Shown: one piece after another, positions 16,175 to 27,300 of the stretch
Layout of the letters: every line of letters starts with the position of its first letter
Numbering within the stretch: position 1 is the first letter of the stretch
Source of the DNA: Seonamhaeicola maritimus
Lineage (GTDB): Bacteria > Bacteroidota > Bacteroidia > Flavobacteriales > Flavobacteriaceae
Reading direction: 5' to 3'
Length of the DNA: 64,000 bases
NCBI RefSeq assembly: GCF_008056315.1
Contig: NZ_VRKQ01000016.1
Span: forward strand, 62,517 to 126,516
Program-made: the position numbers and the translations under genes
The notes under the pieces: generated by a model
What the model saw: the letters and a program-made list of their open reading frames with translations, nothing else
What the model was told of the DNA's origin: nothing
Database searches by the model: none

Positions 16175-16444
16175 TTATCCTAGTTTGTTAATTTTTTCAA
16201 TGAGCTTTTTTCCTCTGTCTTCTAACTCTGCACTAATTACCCTAAAATGAGCCTTAGGATCTTCAACTTTTCTGTTGTTTACCTTAGCAATTAACTCATC
16301 AAAAGTTTCTATAGCCTCATCAACAATAGCTTCACTCTTTTTAGTGTCTTTATCTGTATTTTCTAATTCCCAATCGCACACTGCTCCTATTATGTCTCCT
16401 AAAACATAATTAATATCTTTTTTAAGGTCTCTAACGCTTGCCAT
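16175..16444 (-). CDS. Conserved small hypothetical protein
   Basis: An 89-residue soluble, acidic protein that I do not recognise by family name. It is predicted almost wholly helical (VRDLKKDINYVLGDIIGAV, then AIVDEAIETFDELIAKVN, then HFRVISAELEDRGKKLIEKI), with no signal or membrane segment. It has good coding character and a clean ATG start. It is upstream of the tRNA-Thr and downstream of queD on the same strand with a 52-bp gap. No function can be given. Confidence 0.72.
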   Translation of the reverse strand: MASVRDLKKDINYVLGDIIGAVCDWELENTDKDTKKSEAIVDEAIETFDELIAKVNNRKVEDPKAHFRVISAELEDRGKKLIEKINKLG

Positions 16445-16496
16445 TTTAAATGTTTTTTAATTTAATTAAATATAGGTAAATAATTCTATTATAATC

Positions 16497-16907
16497 TTAG
16501 TTTCCTGAATAGCTTACAAAATTCCTTGGAGTTTCATAAAGTGTTATTTCAAGGTCTAAATGTGATTCTATTCTAGGTCTTATTTTATTGTAAATAACTA
16601 CTGAAATGTTTTCGGCTGTAGGATTTAATTCCTGAAAATCTGGTACTTCTACATTAAGGTTTTTATGATCGAAAGCATCTTCAACCTCTTCTTTCATAAT
16701 CTGCTTTAAAGTTTTAATATCAATTACATACCCAGTTTCTTGATCAATTTCCCCAGTTACACTAACTATCAACTCATAGTTATGCCCATGGAAATTAGGA
16801 TTGTTACATTTATCAAATATTAATTGATTCTTTTCATCGCTCCAATCTTTTCTGAACAATCTGTGGGCTGCATTAAAATGACCTTTTCTACTAACTGTTA
16901 CTCTCAT
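16497..16907 (-). CDS. queD: 6-carboxytetrahydropterin synthase (QueD/PTPS family)
   Basis: A 136-residue member of the 6-pyruvoyl-tetrahydropterin synthase family. The three zinc-binding histidines are His15 (FNAAH) and His40/His42 (FHGHNYEL); Cys34 is the catalytic residue. It should turn dihydroneopterin triphosphate into 6-carboxytetrahydropterin on the way to queuosine. Other queuosine genes are not in the window, and related proteins make biopterin, so the exact product is a family-level call. Its start overlaps the end of idi by 17 bp, so the two are translationally coupled. Confidence 0.9.
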   Translation of the reverse strand: MRVTVSRKGHFNAAHRLFRKDWSDEKNQLIFDKCNNPNFHGHNYELIVSVTGEIDQETGYVIDIKTLKQIMKEEVEDAFDHKNLNVEVPDFQELNPTAENISVVIYNKIRPRIESHLDLEITLYETPRNFVSYSGN

Positions 16908-17430
16908 TTGCAGATATATTTAAATGTTCGTAGAATTTCTCAAAAATCACCTTAAACCATTCGGTATATAAATGAGGGTTTAGACTAATATCAACTTTAA
17001 CCGCTTCTATTGGCATCCATTTCCAACTAGCAACTTCTTCTTTATTAATAATGGGTTCATCTTCATATTCGCCCAATAATACATGATCCAGCTCATGTTC
17101 GGTTAAGCCATTATCAAAAGGCGCTTTATAAATAAAAGAAATCGACTCCTCAAGATTAGTAACAAACCCCATTTCTTCTTGTAAACGTCTTCTACCAGCT
17201 TCAATATTAGTTTCACCATCACGCTGATGACTACAGCATGTATTCGTCCAAAGTCCAGGTGAATGATATTTATCTAAAGCTCTTTGTTGCAACATCAGCT
17301 CATTCTTCTTATTAAAAATTAAAACAGAAAACGCCCTGTGTAAAACTGCTTTTTCATGTGCTTCCATCTTAGGCATTAACCCAATTTGCACATCATTTTC
17401 ATCTACAAGAATAACTTTTTCCTCTTCCAT
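16891..17430 (-). CDS. idi: Isopentenyl-diphosphate delta-isomerase, type I
   Basis: A 179-residue Nudix-fold enzyme that interconverts isopentenyl and dimethylallyl diphosphate for isoprenoid synthesis. It shows LHRAFSVLIFN, the catalytic Cys region TNTCCSH, the Nudix-like helix IEAGRRRLQEEMGF, and the acidic cluster LTEHELDHVLLGEYED with the second catalytic Glu. Length matches the bacterial type I enzyme. It is the first gene of an idi-queD unit and divergent from prfC, with 117 bp between. Confidence 0.94.
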   Translation of the reverse strand: MEEEKVILVDENDVQIGLMPKMEAHEKAVLHRAFSVLIFNKKNELMLQQRALDKYHSPGLWTNTCCSHQRDGETNIEAGRRRLQEEMGFVTNLEESISFIYKAPFDNGLTEHELDHVLLGEYEDEPIINKEEVASWKWMPIEAVKVDISLNPHLYTEWFKVIFEKFYEHLNISANESNS

Positions 17431-17518
17431 AGAAACAAAAATACCAGTTTCGTATCAATAATTACAATCTAATATAGAAAAACTAAAATTGGTAATTATG
17501 AAATCGTAAATTATAGAG

Positions 17519-17526
17519 TATCTTTG
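17519..17526 (+). promoter_or_regulatory. -7 promoter box of prfC
   Basis: TATCTTTG matches TAnnTTTG, 22 bp before the ATG at 17548. An in-frame TTG at 17524 is part of this box and so cannot be the start codon. Confidence 0.65.
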
Positions 17527-17547
17527 CAGCCATTCAAGAATATCAAC

Positions 17548-19137
17548 ATGAGTTTTTTAAAAGAAATTGAACGCAGACGTACCTTTGGAATCATCTCTCA
17601 TCCAGATGCAGGTAAAACTACTTTAACTGAAAAGTTATTACTATTTGGGGGTGCTATTCAAGAGGCTGGAGCCGTAAAAAGTAATAAGATAAAAAAGGGT
17701 GCTACCAGTGATTTTATGGAAATTGAGCGTCAACGTGGTATTTCGGTCGCAACTTCTGTTTTGGCGTTTGAATACAACAACATAAAAATCAATATTCTTG
17801 ATACACCTGGTCATAAAGATTTTGCTGAAGACACCTTTAGAACACTTACTGCTGTTGATAGCGTTATTGTAGTTATTGACGTAGCGAAGGGTGTTGAGGA
17901 ACAAACTGAAAAATTAGTTGAAGTTTGTAGAATGCGAAACATCCCAATGATAGTGTTCATTAACAAAATGGATAGAGAAGGAAAAGATGCCTTTGATTTA
18001 TTAGATGAAGTTGAGCAGAAATTAGGCTTGAAAGTGACACCTTTAAGTTTCCCAATAGGTATGGGATACGAGTTTAAAGGCATATATAATATTTGGGAAA
18101 AGAACATTAATCTATTTAGTGGAGATAGCAGAAAAGATATTGAAGAAACCATTGAAATATCAAACTTAGCTTCATCTGAATTGGACGAATTAGTAGGGGC
18201 AGATGCCGCAAATACTCTAAGGGAAGAAATTGAATTGGTTGAAGGGATTTATCCAGAATTCGATAAAGAGGCATATCAAAACGGTGATTTACAACCTGTA
18301 TTCTTCGGTTCCGCTTTAAACAACTTTGGAGTTAGGGAATTGTTGGATTGCTTTGTTGAAATTGCTCCTACACCTAGACCAAAACAAAGTGATACCCGTT
18401 TAGTTGAACCTAATGAAAAGAAATTTACAGGGTTTGTTTTTAAAATTCATGCAAACATGGACCCTAATCATAGAAACCGATTAGCGTTTGTAAAAATAGT
18501 TTCTGGTGAATTTAAAAGAAATACACCTTACCTACATGTAAAACATAATAAGAAATTAAAGTTTTCAAGTCCTAACGCATTTTTTGCTGAAAAGAAAGAA
18601 ATTGTAGATATATCTTATCCAGGAGATATAGTGGGATTACAAGACACAGGTAACTTTAAAATTGGAGATACGCTTACCGAAGGTGAAGTACTAAACTATA
18701 AAGGTGTTCCCAGTTTTTCTCCAGAACATTTTAGATATATTAATAATGCAGATCCATTAAAATCTAAACAATTAGCAAAAGGGATTGATCAATTAATGGA
18801 TGAAGGTGTTGCACAATTATTCACATTAGAACTTAATGGTAGAAAAATTATAGGAACAGTTGGGGCATTACAATATGAGGTAATTCAATACCGTTTAGAG
18901 CATGAATATGGTGCTAAATGTACCTATGAAAACTTAAACGTTTCTAAAGCTTGCTGGGTAGAACCAGAGGATTCTAAAAATGCTGAGTTTAAAGAATTTT
19001 GTCAAGTTAAGCAAAGGTTCTTGGCAAAAGATAAAAAGGGACAACTAGTTTTCCTAGCTGATTCGTTGTTTTCATTACAAATGACACAGCAAAAATACCC
19101 AAGTATTAAATTCCATTTCACATCGGAATTTGATTAA
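17548..19137 (+). CDS. prfC: Peptide chain release factor 3 (RF3)
   Basis: A translational GTPase that removes RF1/RF2 from the ribosome after termination. With the ATG at 17548 it has 529 residues, the length of the Escherichia coli protein. Motifs: ISHPDAGKTTL (G1), the switch region RQRGISV (G2), DTPGHKDF (G3), FINKMDRE (G4) and SFPIGMG (RF3-specific). An upstream in-frame TTG falls in the promoter, so the shorter form is chosen. Single gene; array B and a small Fe-S gene follow. Confidence 0.96.
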   Translation: MSFLKEIERRRTFGIISHPDAGKTTLTEKLLLFGGAIQEAGAVKSNKIKKGATSDFMEIERQRGISVATSVLAFEYNNIKINILDTPGHKDFAEDTFRTLTAVDSVIVVIDVAKGVEEQTEKLVEVCRMRNIPMIVFINKMDREGKDAFDLLDEVEQKLGLKVTPLSFPIGMGYEFKGIYNIWEKNINLFSGDSRKDIEETIEISNLASSELDELVGADAANTLREEIELVEGIYPEFDKEAYQNGDLQPVFFGSALNNFGVRELLDCFVEIAPTPRPKQSDTRLVEPNEKKFTGFVFKIHANMDPNHRNRLAFVKIVSGEFKRNTPYLHVKHNKKLKFSSPNAFFAEKKEIVDISYPGDIVGLQDTGNFKIGDTLTEGEVLNYKGVPSFSPEHFRYINNADPLKSKQLAKGIDQLMDEGVAQLFTLELNGRKIIGTVGALQYEVIQYRLEHEYGAKCTYENLNVSKACWVEPEDSKNAEFKEFCQVKQRFLAKDKKGQLVFLADSLFSLQMTQQKYPSIKFHFTSEFD

Positions 19138-19145
19138 ATAAAGTG

Positions 19146-19208
19146 TGTATTTCATCGAAAAAAGTTGAAATATTTTGTTTTTTGTCGATGTTTTAATACA
19201 TTTAGTCG
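19146..19208 (+). promoter_or_regulatory. Operator array B: three copies of TGTATTTYRTCG
   Basis: Copies TGTATTTCATCG (19146-19157), TGTTTTTTGTCG (19176-19187) and TACATTTAGTCG (19197-19208), spaced 30 and 21 bp. A weak -7 box TAAATTTT (19230-19237) begins 33 bp after the last copy starts. The array precedes the Fe-S protein gene at 19284. Confidence 0.6.
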
Positions 19209-19283
19209 ATATAATCAATTAAGTGAACATAAATTTTAATAGATTTTATTTAGAAAATTAACCCCAAATTAATATTCTACCTT

Positions 19284-19517
19284 ATGGAAATTAAAGCCAA
19301 CGAATTTAGTAATGATGACATTACTGTAACTTACGACCCCTGTCAATGTGTTTTGTCAGGAACTTGTGCCAAAGAGCTTTCTGATGTATTCAGTAATTCA
19401 ATTATTCCTTGGGTAAATTTAGATAATACTGAAACAAAAAAAGTTATTGAACAAATAAAGAGATGTCCTTCTGGTGCATTAAAATATTATAAGAATAGCA
19501 AAAAACAAGCCTCATAA
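19284..19517 (+). CDS. Small divergent 4Fe-4S cluster protein (Fer4_19 type)
   Basis: A 77-residue soluble protein. Four cysteines, Cys20, Cys22 and Cys28 (DPCQCVLSGTC) and Cys61 (RCPSGALKYY), with VFSNSIIPWVNLD between them, match the divergent single-cluster 4Fe-4S domain known as Fer4_19. It could be an electron carrier or a cluster-bound sensor. It stands alone with its own terminator and sits downstream of operator array B, so it is probably switched on by a specific signal. Confidence 0.82.
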   Translation: MEIKANEFSNDDITVTYDPCQCVLSGTCAKELSDVFSNSIIPWVNLDNTETKKVIEQIKRCPSGALKYYKNSKKQAS

Positions 19518-19554
19518 AAAAAGCCTTGAAATTTTTAATTTCAAGGCTTTTTTT
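19515..19554. terminator. Bidirectional terminator
   Basis: AAAAAAAGCCTTGAAATT pairs with TAATTTCAAGGCTTTTTTT, a long stem with A and T tracts on either side, between the convergent Fe-S gene and the DUF3467 gene. Confidence 0.88.
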
Positions 19555-19575
19555 ATGATTATACAGTATACACAA

Positions 19576-19893
19576 CTAAGCTTGACCTGTTGGCCCAAAG
19601 TTTAAAGGTATAGGAGGTTGCTCGTAATCTTTAATTTCACCATGGGCATTTTCAAATTTATTCACATTATCAGCTAAAGCCTTAAGTAACCTTTTAGCAT
19701 GTTGCGGTGTTAATATAATCCTAGATTTCACCTTATTCTTAGGAACCCCTGGCATTATGTTTACAAAATCAACTACAAATTCAGACACTGAGTGATTAAT
19801 AATAGCTAAGTTAGAATATGTTCCTTCTGCTACTTTCTCATCTAACTCTATATTTATTTGACCTTGTTTTGGTTTATCGTTTTGATCTGCCAT
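19576..19893 (-). CDS. DUF3467 domain-containing protein
   Basis: A 105-residue soluble protein of the DUF3467 family, recognisable by INIELDEKVAEGTYSNLAII, FVVDFVNIMPG and SRIILTPQHAKRLLKALADNV. Such proteins are small, conserved and of unknown function in Bacteroidetes. The gene is the last on the long minus-strand run, after rpoC; a terminator at 19919-19955 lies between, so it is probably transcribed separately or by read-through. Confidence 0.88.
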   Translation of the reverse strand: MADQNDKPKQGQINIELDEKVAEGTYSNLAIINHSVSEFVVDFVNIMPGVPKNKVKSRIILTPQHAKRLLKALADNVNKFENAHGEIKDYEQPPIPLNFGPTGQA

Positions 19894-19918
19894 AATAATT
19901 TTAATATTTTAAATTAAA

Positions 19919-19955
19919 AAGCCTTCAAGTAAATACACATGAAGGCTTTTGTTTT
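19919..19955 (-). terminator. Terminator between rpoC and the DUF3467 gene
   Basis: AAGCCTTCA and TGAAGGCTT arms with a loop of about 15 nt, flanked by T tracts on both strands. On the minus strand it ends the rpoBC transcript. Confidence 0.72.
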
Positions 19956-19959
19956 TATA

Positions 19960-20030
19960 GATTCCCGCCTTACTCATCGATACTTACCTTCATAATAAGG
20001 TATTCGTGAATCTTCGATTTCGCGGGAATT
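19960..20030. repeat. REP-like inverted repeat with a nested insertion
   Basis: GATTCCCGCCTT (19960-19971) and TTCGCGGGAATT (20019-20030) form an outer inverted repeat. Between them is about 47 bp with its own nested arms, TACCTT/AAGGTA (19985-19990, 19997-20002) and ATCGA/TCGAT. The outer arms are near-identical to the compact palindrome at 32795-32814, so this looks like the same dispersed element with a longer loop. It lies just after rpoC. Confidence 0.55.
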
Positions 20031-20037
20031 ACAATAA

Positions 20038-23000
20038 TTAGTTATAATTCAACTCTTGCTTTACTTGCATCATTTCGTCAAACTCCTCTTTAGAACCTAC
20101 AATAATATCAGTATAATTTCTCATACCTGTACCTGCTGGAATTCTGTGTCCAACAATAACATTTTCTTTAAGTCCTTCTAAAGTATCTACTTTACCTGCT
20201 ACAGCTGCTTCGTTAAGAACCTTAGTAGTTTCCTGGAACGACGCCGCAGAGATAAATGATTTAGTTTGAAGCGATGCTCTAGTAATACCTTGTAATATTG
20301 GCGTAGCAGTTGCTGGTTTAGCATCTCTTGCCTCAACAAGTTTCTTATCCTCTCTTCTTAATATCGAGTTCTCATCTCTTAATTCGCGAGGTGTAATAAT
20401 TTGACCTGCTTTAAGATTTTCAGAATCTCCAGCTTCTTCAATTACTTTCATTCCGAAGATATCATCATTTTCTTTAATGAAATCCGCTTTATGTACTAAT
20501 TGATCTTCTAAGAAAATAGTATCACCAGAATCAATGATTCTTACCTTACGCATCATCTGTCTAACAACAACCTCGAAGTGTTTATCATTAATCTTCACAC
20601 CTTGTAAACGATATACTTCTTGTACTTCGTTCACTAAGTATTGTTGTACAGCTGAAGGGCCTTTAATATTCAAGATATCATTTGGTGTAATAGAACCATC
20701 AGATAAAGGCATACCTGCTTTTACATAATCATTTTCTTGAACAAGAATTTGATTAGATAATTTCACTAAGTATTTCTTAATTTCTCCTAATTTAGATTCT
20801 ACAATAATCTCACGGTTACCACGTTTGATTTTTCCGAAAGAAACCACACCATCAATCTCACTTACAACAGCAGGATTAGAAGGGTTACGAGCTTCGAATA
20901 ACTCAGTTACACGAGGAAGACCACCAGTAATATCACCAGCTTTAGCTGATTTACGAGGAATCTTAACTAAAATCTTACCTACATTAATCTTGTCTCCGTC
21001 ATCAATCATTAAGTGAGCTCCAACTGGTAAGTTGTAAGAACGTATAGTTTCACCTTTTCCATCTTCAATATGAAGTGTTGGGATAAGCTTTTTGTTTCTA
21101 GACTCAGAAATCACTTTCTCTTGGAAACCAGTTTGCTCATCAATCTCAACTTGGTAAGTAACACCTTGCTCAATATTTTCATATCTAACTTTTCCGGCAA
21201 ATTCTGAAATAATTACACCGTTATAAGGATCCCAAGTACAAACTACATCTCCTTTTGATAATTTCTGTCCATCTTTTACAAAAATGTTAGAACCATAAGG
21301 AATATTGTTAGTACTTAATGTAATACCTGTTTTCTTATCTACTAATTTAAGTTCAGAAGTTCGAGAGATTACGATATCAACTTCGTTTCCTTCGTTATCT
21401 TCTCCTTTAACTGTTTTTAAATCTTCAATTTCAGCTACACCATCAAACTTAACAGCCAATTTGTTATCCTCAGAAATGTTACCTGCAATACCACCTACGT
21501 GGAATGTACGTAATGTTAACTGTGTACCAGGTTCTCCAATTGACTGAGCTGCAACAACTCCAACTGCTTCACCTCTTTGAACCATTTTACCTGTTGCTAA
21601 GTTTCGTCCGTAACATTTAGAACAAATACCTTTTAACGCTTCACAAGTTAATGCAGAACGTACTTCTAAAGTTTCAATTGGTGAATCTTGAATAGCTTTA
21701 GCAATTTCATCTTCTATTAACTGACCAGAAGAAACTAACAACTCATCTGTTAACGGATCATGAACATCATTTAATGATACACGACCAACGATTCTTTCTT
21801 CTAAAGTTTCAACAACTTCATCATTCTTCTTTAATGGTGCTACTTCAACTCCCCTTAATGTGCCACAATCTTCTGTGTTAATGATAACATCTTGAGAAAC
21901 ATCTACTAAACGACGTGTTAAGTAACCAGCATCAGCCGTTTTAAGAGCCGTATCCGCAAGACCTTTACGAGCACCGTGAGTAGAAATAAAGTATTCTAAA
22001 ATTGAAAGCCCTTCTTTAAAGTTAGAAAGAATTGGATTTTCAATAATTTCACCACCACCCGCGTTAGATTTTTTAGGTTTTGCCATTAAACCACGCATTC
22101 CGGTAAGCTGACGAATCTGTTCTTTAGATCCACGAGCTCCAGAATCAAGCATCATAAATACCGAGTTAAATCCTTGCTGATCTTCTCTAATACGTTTCAT
22201 TGACAATTCTGTCAATTCAGCATTTGTAGAAGTCCAAATATCAATAACTTGGTTATAACGTTCGTTGTTGGTAATAAGTCCCATATTATAGTTCCCCATA
22301 ATACCATCAACTAAACCATTTGCACTATCAATCATTCCTTGCTTTTCTGGTGGAATAATAATATCACCTAAACTGAATGATAAGCCTCCTTTAAATGCAA
22401 AATTAAATCCTAAAGTTCTAATCGCATCTAAGAAATCTGCTGTTTCCGGAACAGAAGTTACTTTCAGAATATCTCCAATAATATCTCTTAAAGACTTTTT
22501 AGTCAATACCTGATTGATATATCCTGCGGCTTGAGGTACATGTTGGTTAAATAAAACTCTACCAACTGTAGTTTCAACAATCATTCTATCAAGTTTTCCT
22601 TCGTCATTAAGATCGATAGTTCTAACCTTGATACCAGCATTTAAATCAACTCTTTTCTCATTGAAGGCAATAACAACCTCTTCTGGAGAATAGAATGTTA
22701 ATCCTTCACCTTTAATAGGAAGTTCTGGGGTAGATTTACGCTCCTTCGTCATATAATATAGACCAAGTACCATATCCTGAGAAGGTACCGTTACAGGAGA
22801 TCCATTTGCAGGGTTTAAGATATTATGAGATGCCAACATTAATAATTGACATTCTAAAATAGCCTCTGGCCCTAACGGTAAATGTACTGCCATCTGGTCA
22901 CCATCAAAATCCGCATTAAATGCTGTACACACTAATGGGTGTAATTGGATAGCTTTCCCCTCAATTAATTTTGGTTGGAATGCTTGAATACCCAAACGGT

Positions 23001-24339
23001 GTAATGTAGGAGCACGGTTTAGTAATACCGGATGTCCTTTAAGAACATTCTCTAAGATATCCCAAACTACAGGCTCTCTTTTATCTATAATTTTCTTCGC
23101 AGATTTTACAGTTTTTACAATACCTCTTTCAATTAATTTTCTAATTACAAAAGGTTTGTAAAGTTCTGCAGCCATATTTTTTGGCAACCCACATTCGTAT
23201 AATTTTAATTCTGGACCAACAACAATTACAGAACGAGCAGAATAATCAACACGTTTACCAAGTAAGTTTTGACGGAAACGTCCTTGCTTACCTTTTAAAG
23301 AATCTGATAATGATTTTAATGGTCTGTTAGAATCTGTTTTTACTGCTGAAGATTTACGTGTGTTATCAAATAATGAATCTACAGATTCTTGTAACATACG
23401 TTTCTCATTACGTAAAATAACTTCAGGTGCTTTAATTTCAACTAAACGCTTTAAACGATTGTTTCTGATGATTACTCTTCGGTATAAATCATTTAAATCT
23501 GACGTTGCAAAACGACCACCATCTAATGGCACTAACGGTCGTAATTCTGGTGGAATTACAGGTACAACCTTCATAATCATCCATTCAGGACGGTTCTCAC
23601 GGTTGTTGTTAGATTCACGTAAAGCCTCTACTACTTGTAAACGTTTTAAAGCTTCTGTTTTACGTTGTTTAGACGTTTCAGTATTAGCTTTATGACGTAA
23701 CTCATATGATAAAGATTCTAAATCAATTCTAGCTAAAAGCTCAATTAAACATTCAGCACCCATTTTAGCAATGAACTTTTCTGGGTCTGAATCATCTAAA
23801 TATTGATTTTCTTGAGGAAGAGCTTCAAGAATATTTAAGTATTCTTCTTCTGTTAAGAAATCCATTTTTTGTAATGGTTCCCCCTCTTCATTTTTAGCAT
23901 TACCTGGTTGAATTACTACATAGCGTTCGTAGTAAATAATCATATCTAATTTCTTAGATGGTAACCCTAATAAATAACCTATTTTGTTTGGTAAAGAACG
24001 GAAGTACCAAATATGAGCAACAGGAACCACTAAGTTAATGTGCCCTACTCTATCTCTACGTACTTTTTTCTCAGTAACTTCAACACCACAACGGTCACAA
24101 ACAATTCCTTTATAACGAATTCTCTTGTATTTACCACAAGCACATTCATAATCCTTTACAGGACCAAAAATACGCTCACAAAACAAACCATCTCTTTCTG
24201 GTTTGTGAGTACGATAATTGATAGTTTCTGGTTTTAAAACTTCACCTCTAGACTCTGCTAAAATAGACTCTGGTGATGCTAAACCAATTGAGATTTTATT
24301 AAACCTCTTTACTGTATTCTTATCTTGTTTTCTTGCCAT
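20038..24339 (-). CDS. rpoC: DNA-directed RNA polymerase subunit beta'
   Basis: A 1433-residue catalytic subunit of RNA polymerase. The N-terminal zinc ribbon is present ([20 protein letters not shown]), followed by the invariant active-site loop [12 protein letters not shown] with three Mg-binding aspartates, the trigger-loop region [18 protein letters not shown], and the second zinc site [15 protein letters not shown]. The length fits Bacteroidetes enzymes. It follows rpoB by 30 bp and is the last gene of the ribosomal-protein/polymerase operon. Confidence 0.99.
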   Translation of the reverse strand: MARKQDKNTVKRFNKISIGLASPESILAESRGEVLKPETINYRTHKPERDGLFCERIFGPVKDYECACGKYKRIRYKGIVCDRCGVEVTEKKVRRDRVGHINLVVPVAHIWYFRSLPNKIGYLLGLPSKKLDMIIYYERYVVIQPGNAKNEEGEPLQKMDFLTEEEYLNILEALPQENQYLDDSDPEKFIAKMGAECLIELLARIDLESLSYELRHKANTETSKQRKTEALKRLQVVEALRESNNNRENRPEWMIMKVVPVIPPELRPLVPLDGGRFATSDLNDLYRRVIIRNNRLKRLVEIKAPEVILRNEKRMLQESVDSLFDNTRKSSAVKTDSNRPLKSLSDSLKGKQGRFRQNLLGKRVDYSARSVIVVGPELKLYECGLPKNMAAELYKPFVIRKLIERGIVKTVKSAKKIIDKREPVVWDILENVLKGHPVLLNRAPTLHRLGIQAFQPKLIEGKAIQLHPLVCTAFNADFDGDQMAVHLPLGPEAILECQLLMLASHNILNPANGSPVTVPSQDMVLGLYYMTKERKSTPELPIKGEGLTFYSPEEVVIAFNEKRVDLNAGIKVRTIDLNDEGKLDRMIVETTVGRVLFNQHVPQAAGYINQVLTKKSLRDIIGDILKVTSVPETADFLDAIRTLGFNFAFKGGLSFSLGDIIIPPEKQGMIDSANGLVDGIMGNYNMGLITNNERYNQVIDIWTSTNAELTELSMKRIREDQQGFNSVFMMLDSGARGSKEQIRQLTGMRGLMAKPKKSNAGGGEIIENPILSNFKEGLSILEYFISTHGARKGLADTALKTADAGYLTRRLVDVSQDVIINTEDCGTLRGVEVAPLKKNDEVVETLEERIVGRVSLNDVHDPLTDELLVSSGQLIEDEIAKAIQDSPIETLEVRSALTCEALKGICSKCYGRNLATGKMVQRGEAVGVVAAQSIGEPGTQLTLRTFHVGGIAGNISEDNKLAVKFDGVAEIEDLKTVKGEDNEGNEVDIVISRTSELKLVDKKTGITLSTNNIPYGSNIFVKDGQKLSKGDVVCTWDPYNGVIISEFAGKVRYENIEQGVTYQVEIDEQTGFQEKVISESRNKKLIPTLHIEDGKGETIRSYNLPVGAHLMIDDGDKINVGKILVKIPRKSAKAGDITGGLPRVTELFEARNPSNPAVVSEIDGVVSFGKIKRGNREIIVESKLGEIKKYLVKLSNQILVQENDYVKAGMPLSDGSITPNDILNIKGPSAVQQYLVNEVQEVYRLQGVKINDKHFEVVVRQMMRKVRIIDSGDTIFLEDQLVHKADFIKENDDIFGMKVIEEAGDSENLKAGQIITPRELRDENSILRREDKKLVEARDAKPATATPILQGITRASLQTKSFISAASFQETTKVLNEAAVAGKVDTLEGLKENVIVGHRIPAGTGMRNYTDIIVGSKEEFDEMMQVKQELNYN

Positions 24340-24369
24340 AATATATGGATGAAATGATTTTTTAATTTA

Positions 24370-27300
24370 CTACTCTTCTAATCTAATGTCTAGTCCTAAA
24401 CCTTTTAATTCATGCATTAATACATTGAATGATTCAGGTAATCCTGGATCTGGCATTGGTTCACCTTTAACTATACTTTCGTAAGTCTTAGCTCTACCAA
24501 TAACGTCATCAGATTTAACAGTTAAAATCTCACGTAAAGTACTTGATGCTCCATAAGCTTCAAGTGCCCAAACTTCCATCTCACCAAAACGCTGACCACC
24601 AAATTGTGCTTTACCACCTAAAGGTTGTTGAGTAATTAATGAGTAAGGTCCAATAGAACGTGCGTGCATTTTATCATCAACCATGTGACCTAGTTTCAGC
24701 ATGTAAATCACGCCTACTGTAGCCGCTTGATCAAAACGTTCACCAGTTCCACCGTCATATAAATAGGTATGTCCGTATCTTGGAATTCCAGCTTCATCAG
24801 TCAATGCATTAATCTCGTCTATAGTAGCACCATCAAAAATTGGTGTAGCATAAGTTCTGCCTAAATTCTGACCTGCCCAACCAAGTACAGTTTCATATAT
24901 TTGACCAATGTTCATACGAGAAGGTACACCAAGTGGATTCAATACAATATCAACAGGTGTTCCATCTTCTAAGAATGGCATATCTTCTTGACGAACGATA
25001 CGAGCAACAATACCTTTGTTACCGTGACGACCCGCCATCTTATCACCAACTTTAAGTTTACGTTTCTTAGCAATATAAACTTTAGCTAGTTTGATAATTC
25101 CCGCTGGTAACTCATCACCTACAGAAATTGTAAACTTCTCACGTCTTAAAGAACCTTGTAAATCGTTTTCTTTAATTTTATAGTTGTGAATTAAGTCTGC
25201 TACTAAATGGTTTGTATGATCATCAGTAGTCCATTTTCCAGACACTAAATGTGCATAATCATCAACAGCATTTAACATTTTAAGAGTGAATTTTTTCCCT
25301 TTTGGTAAAACTTCCTCTCCTAAATCATTAAAAATACCTTGGGCTGTTTTACCATTAACAATAGTGAAAAGTTTTTCGATTAAAACATCTTTTAAATCAT
25401 CAAACTTTCTATCGTATTGAGCTTCTAATGCTAAGATATCATCTTTATCTTGAGCTCTCTTACGTTTGTCTTTAACGGCCCTTGCAAATAATTTCTTTTC
25501 AATTACAACTCCGTTTAATGAAGGCGACGCTTTTAAAGAAGCATCTTTTACATCACCAGCTTTATCACCAAAGATAGCACGTAATAATTTTTCTTCAGGA
25601 GTAGGGTCAGATTCACCTTTAGGGGTAATCTTACCAATTAAAATATCACCAGGCTTCACTTCAGCACCAACGCGAATCATTCCATGCTCATCAAGATCTT
25701 TTGTAGCTTCTTCAGAAACATTAGGAATATCATTTGTCAATTCTTCATTACCTAACTTAGTATCTCTAACTTCTAAAGAATACTCATCTATATGAATTGA
25801 AGTAAAGATATCTTCACGAACAACTTTTTCAGAAATTACTATTGCATCCTCAAAGTTATAGCCTTTCCAAGGCATGAAGGCAACCTTCATATTTCTACCA
25901 AGTGCCAACTCACCTTTTTGAGTTGCGTATCCTTCACATAAAACTTGCCCTTTAGTTACTTTATCACCTTTAACAACAATAGGTTTAAGGTTGATAGAAG
26001 TTCCTTGGTTAGTCTTTCTAAATTTTACTAATTGGTACGATTTAATATCAGAATCAAAACTTACTTTAGCTTCATCTTCAGTTCTATCGTATTTAATTCT
26101 AATTTCATTTGCATCAACATAAAGAACTTCACCAGATCCTTCGGCATTAACCAATACACGAGAATCTGAAGCTACCTGACGTTCAAGACCTGTACCTACT
26201 ATAGGAGCATCAACTCTTAATAATGGTACTGCTTGACGCATCATGTTTGACCCCATCAAGGCTCTATTCGCATCATCATGCTCTAAGAATGGAATTAACG
26301 AAGCCGAAATAGATGAAATCTGATTTGGTGCAACATCTGTATAGTTTACAGATGAAGGCTCAATTACAGGGAAGTCACCTTCCATTCTAGCAATTACCTT
26401 ATCATGTAATATCTTACCACTATCATCAACCTGAACAGTAGCCTGCGCAATTAACTTCTCCTCTTCTTCTTCTGCACTTAAATAAATTGGCTCACCTTTA
26501 ATATCAACAACACCATTTTCTACCGGACGGTAAGGCGTTTCAATGAATCCCATTGAGTTCACTTTCGCATAAACCGAAAGTGAAGAAATTAGTCCAATAT
26601 TTGGCCCCTCAGGAGTTTCAATAGGACAAAGTCTTCCGTAGTGAGTATAGTGAACATCACGAACCTCAAAACCAGCTCTTTCTCTTGATAAACCTCCAGG
26701 TCCTAAAGCTGATAAACGACGTTTATGAGTAATCTCCGCTAATGGATTGGTTTGATCCATAAACTGAGACAACTGGTTTGTACCAAAAAATGAATTAATA
26801 ACCGACGACAATGTCTTCGCATTAATTAAATCAATTGGTGTAAAAACTTCGTTATCACGAACGTTCATACGCTCACGAATAGTACGTGCCATACGAGCTA
26901 AACCAACACCAAATTGAGAAGATAATTGTTCACCAACTGTACGTACACGACGGTTAGATAAGTGATCAATATCATCAATCTCTGCTTTAGAGTTGATAAG
27001 CTCAATTAAATATTTAATAATAGTTATGATATCTTCTTTGGTAAGCACCTGCTTATCCATTCCAATATCTAACTGTAATTTCTTGTTCATTCTGTAACGA
27101 CCAACCTCTCCTAAAGAGTAACGTTGATCTGAGAAGAATAATTTATCTATAATACCACGCGCTGTTTCCTCATCTGGCGGCTCAGCATTACGTAATTGTC
27201 TATAGATATGTTCAACAGCCTCTTTCTCAGAGTTTGTTGGATCTTTTTGAAGTGTATTATGGATTATAGCATAATCACCTTGTTCAGAAGTTTCTTTATG

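Noticed and set aside
19156-19167. A possible extra array B copy, CGAAAAAAGTTG
   Set aside because: It matches poorly and lies 10 bp from copy 1, overlapping it; not counted.
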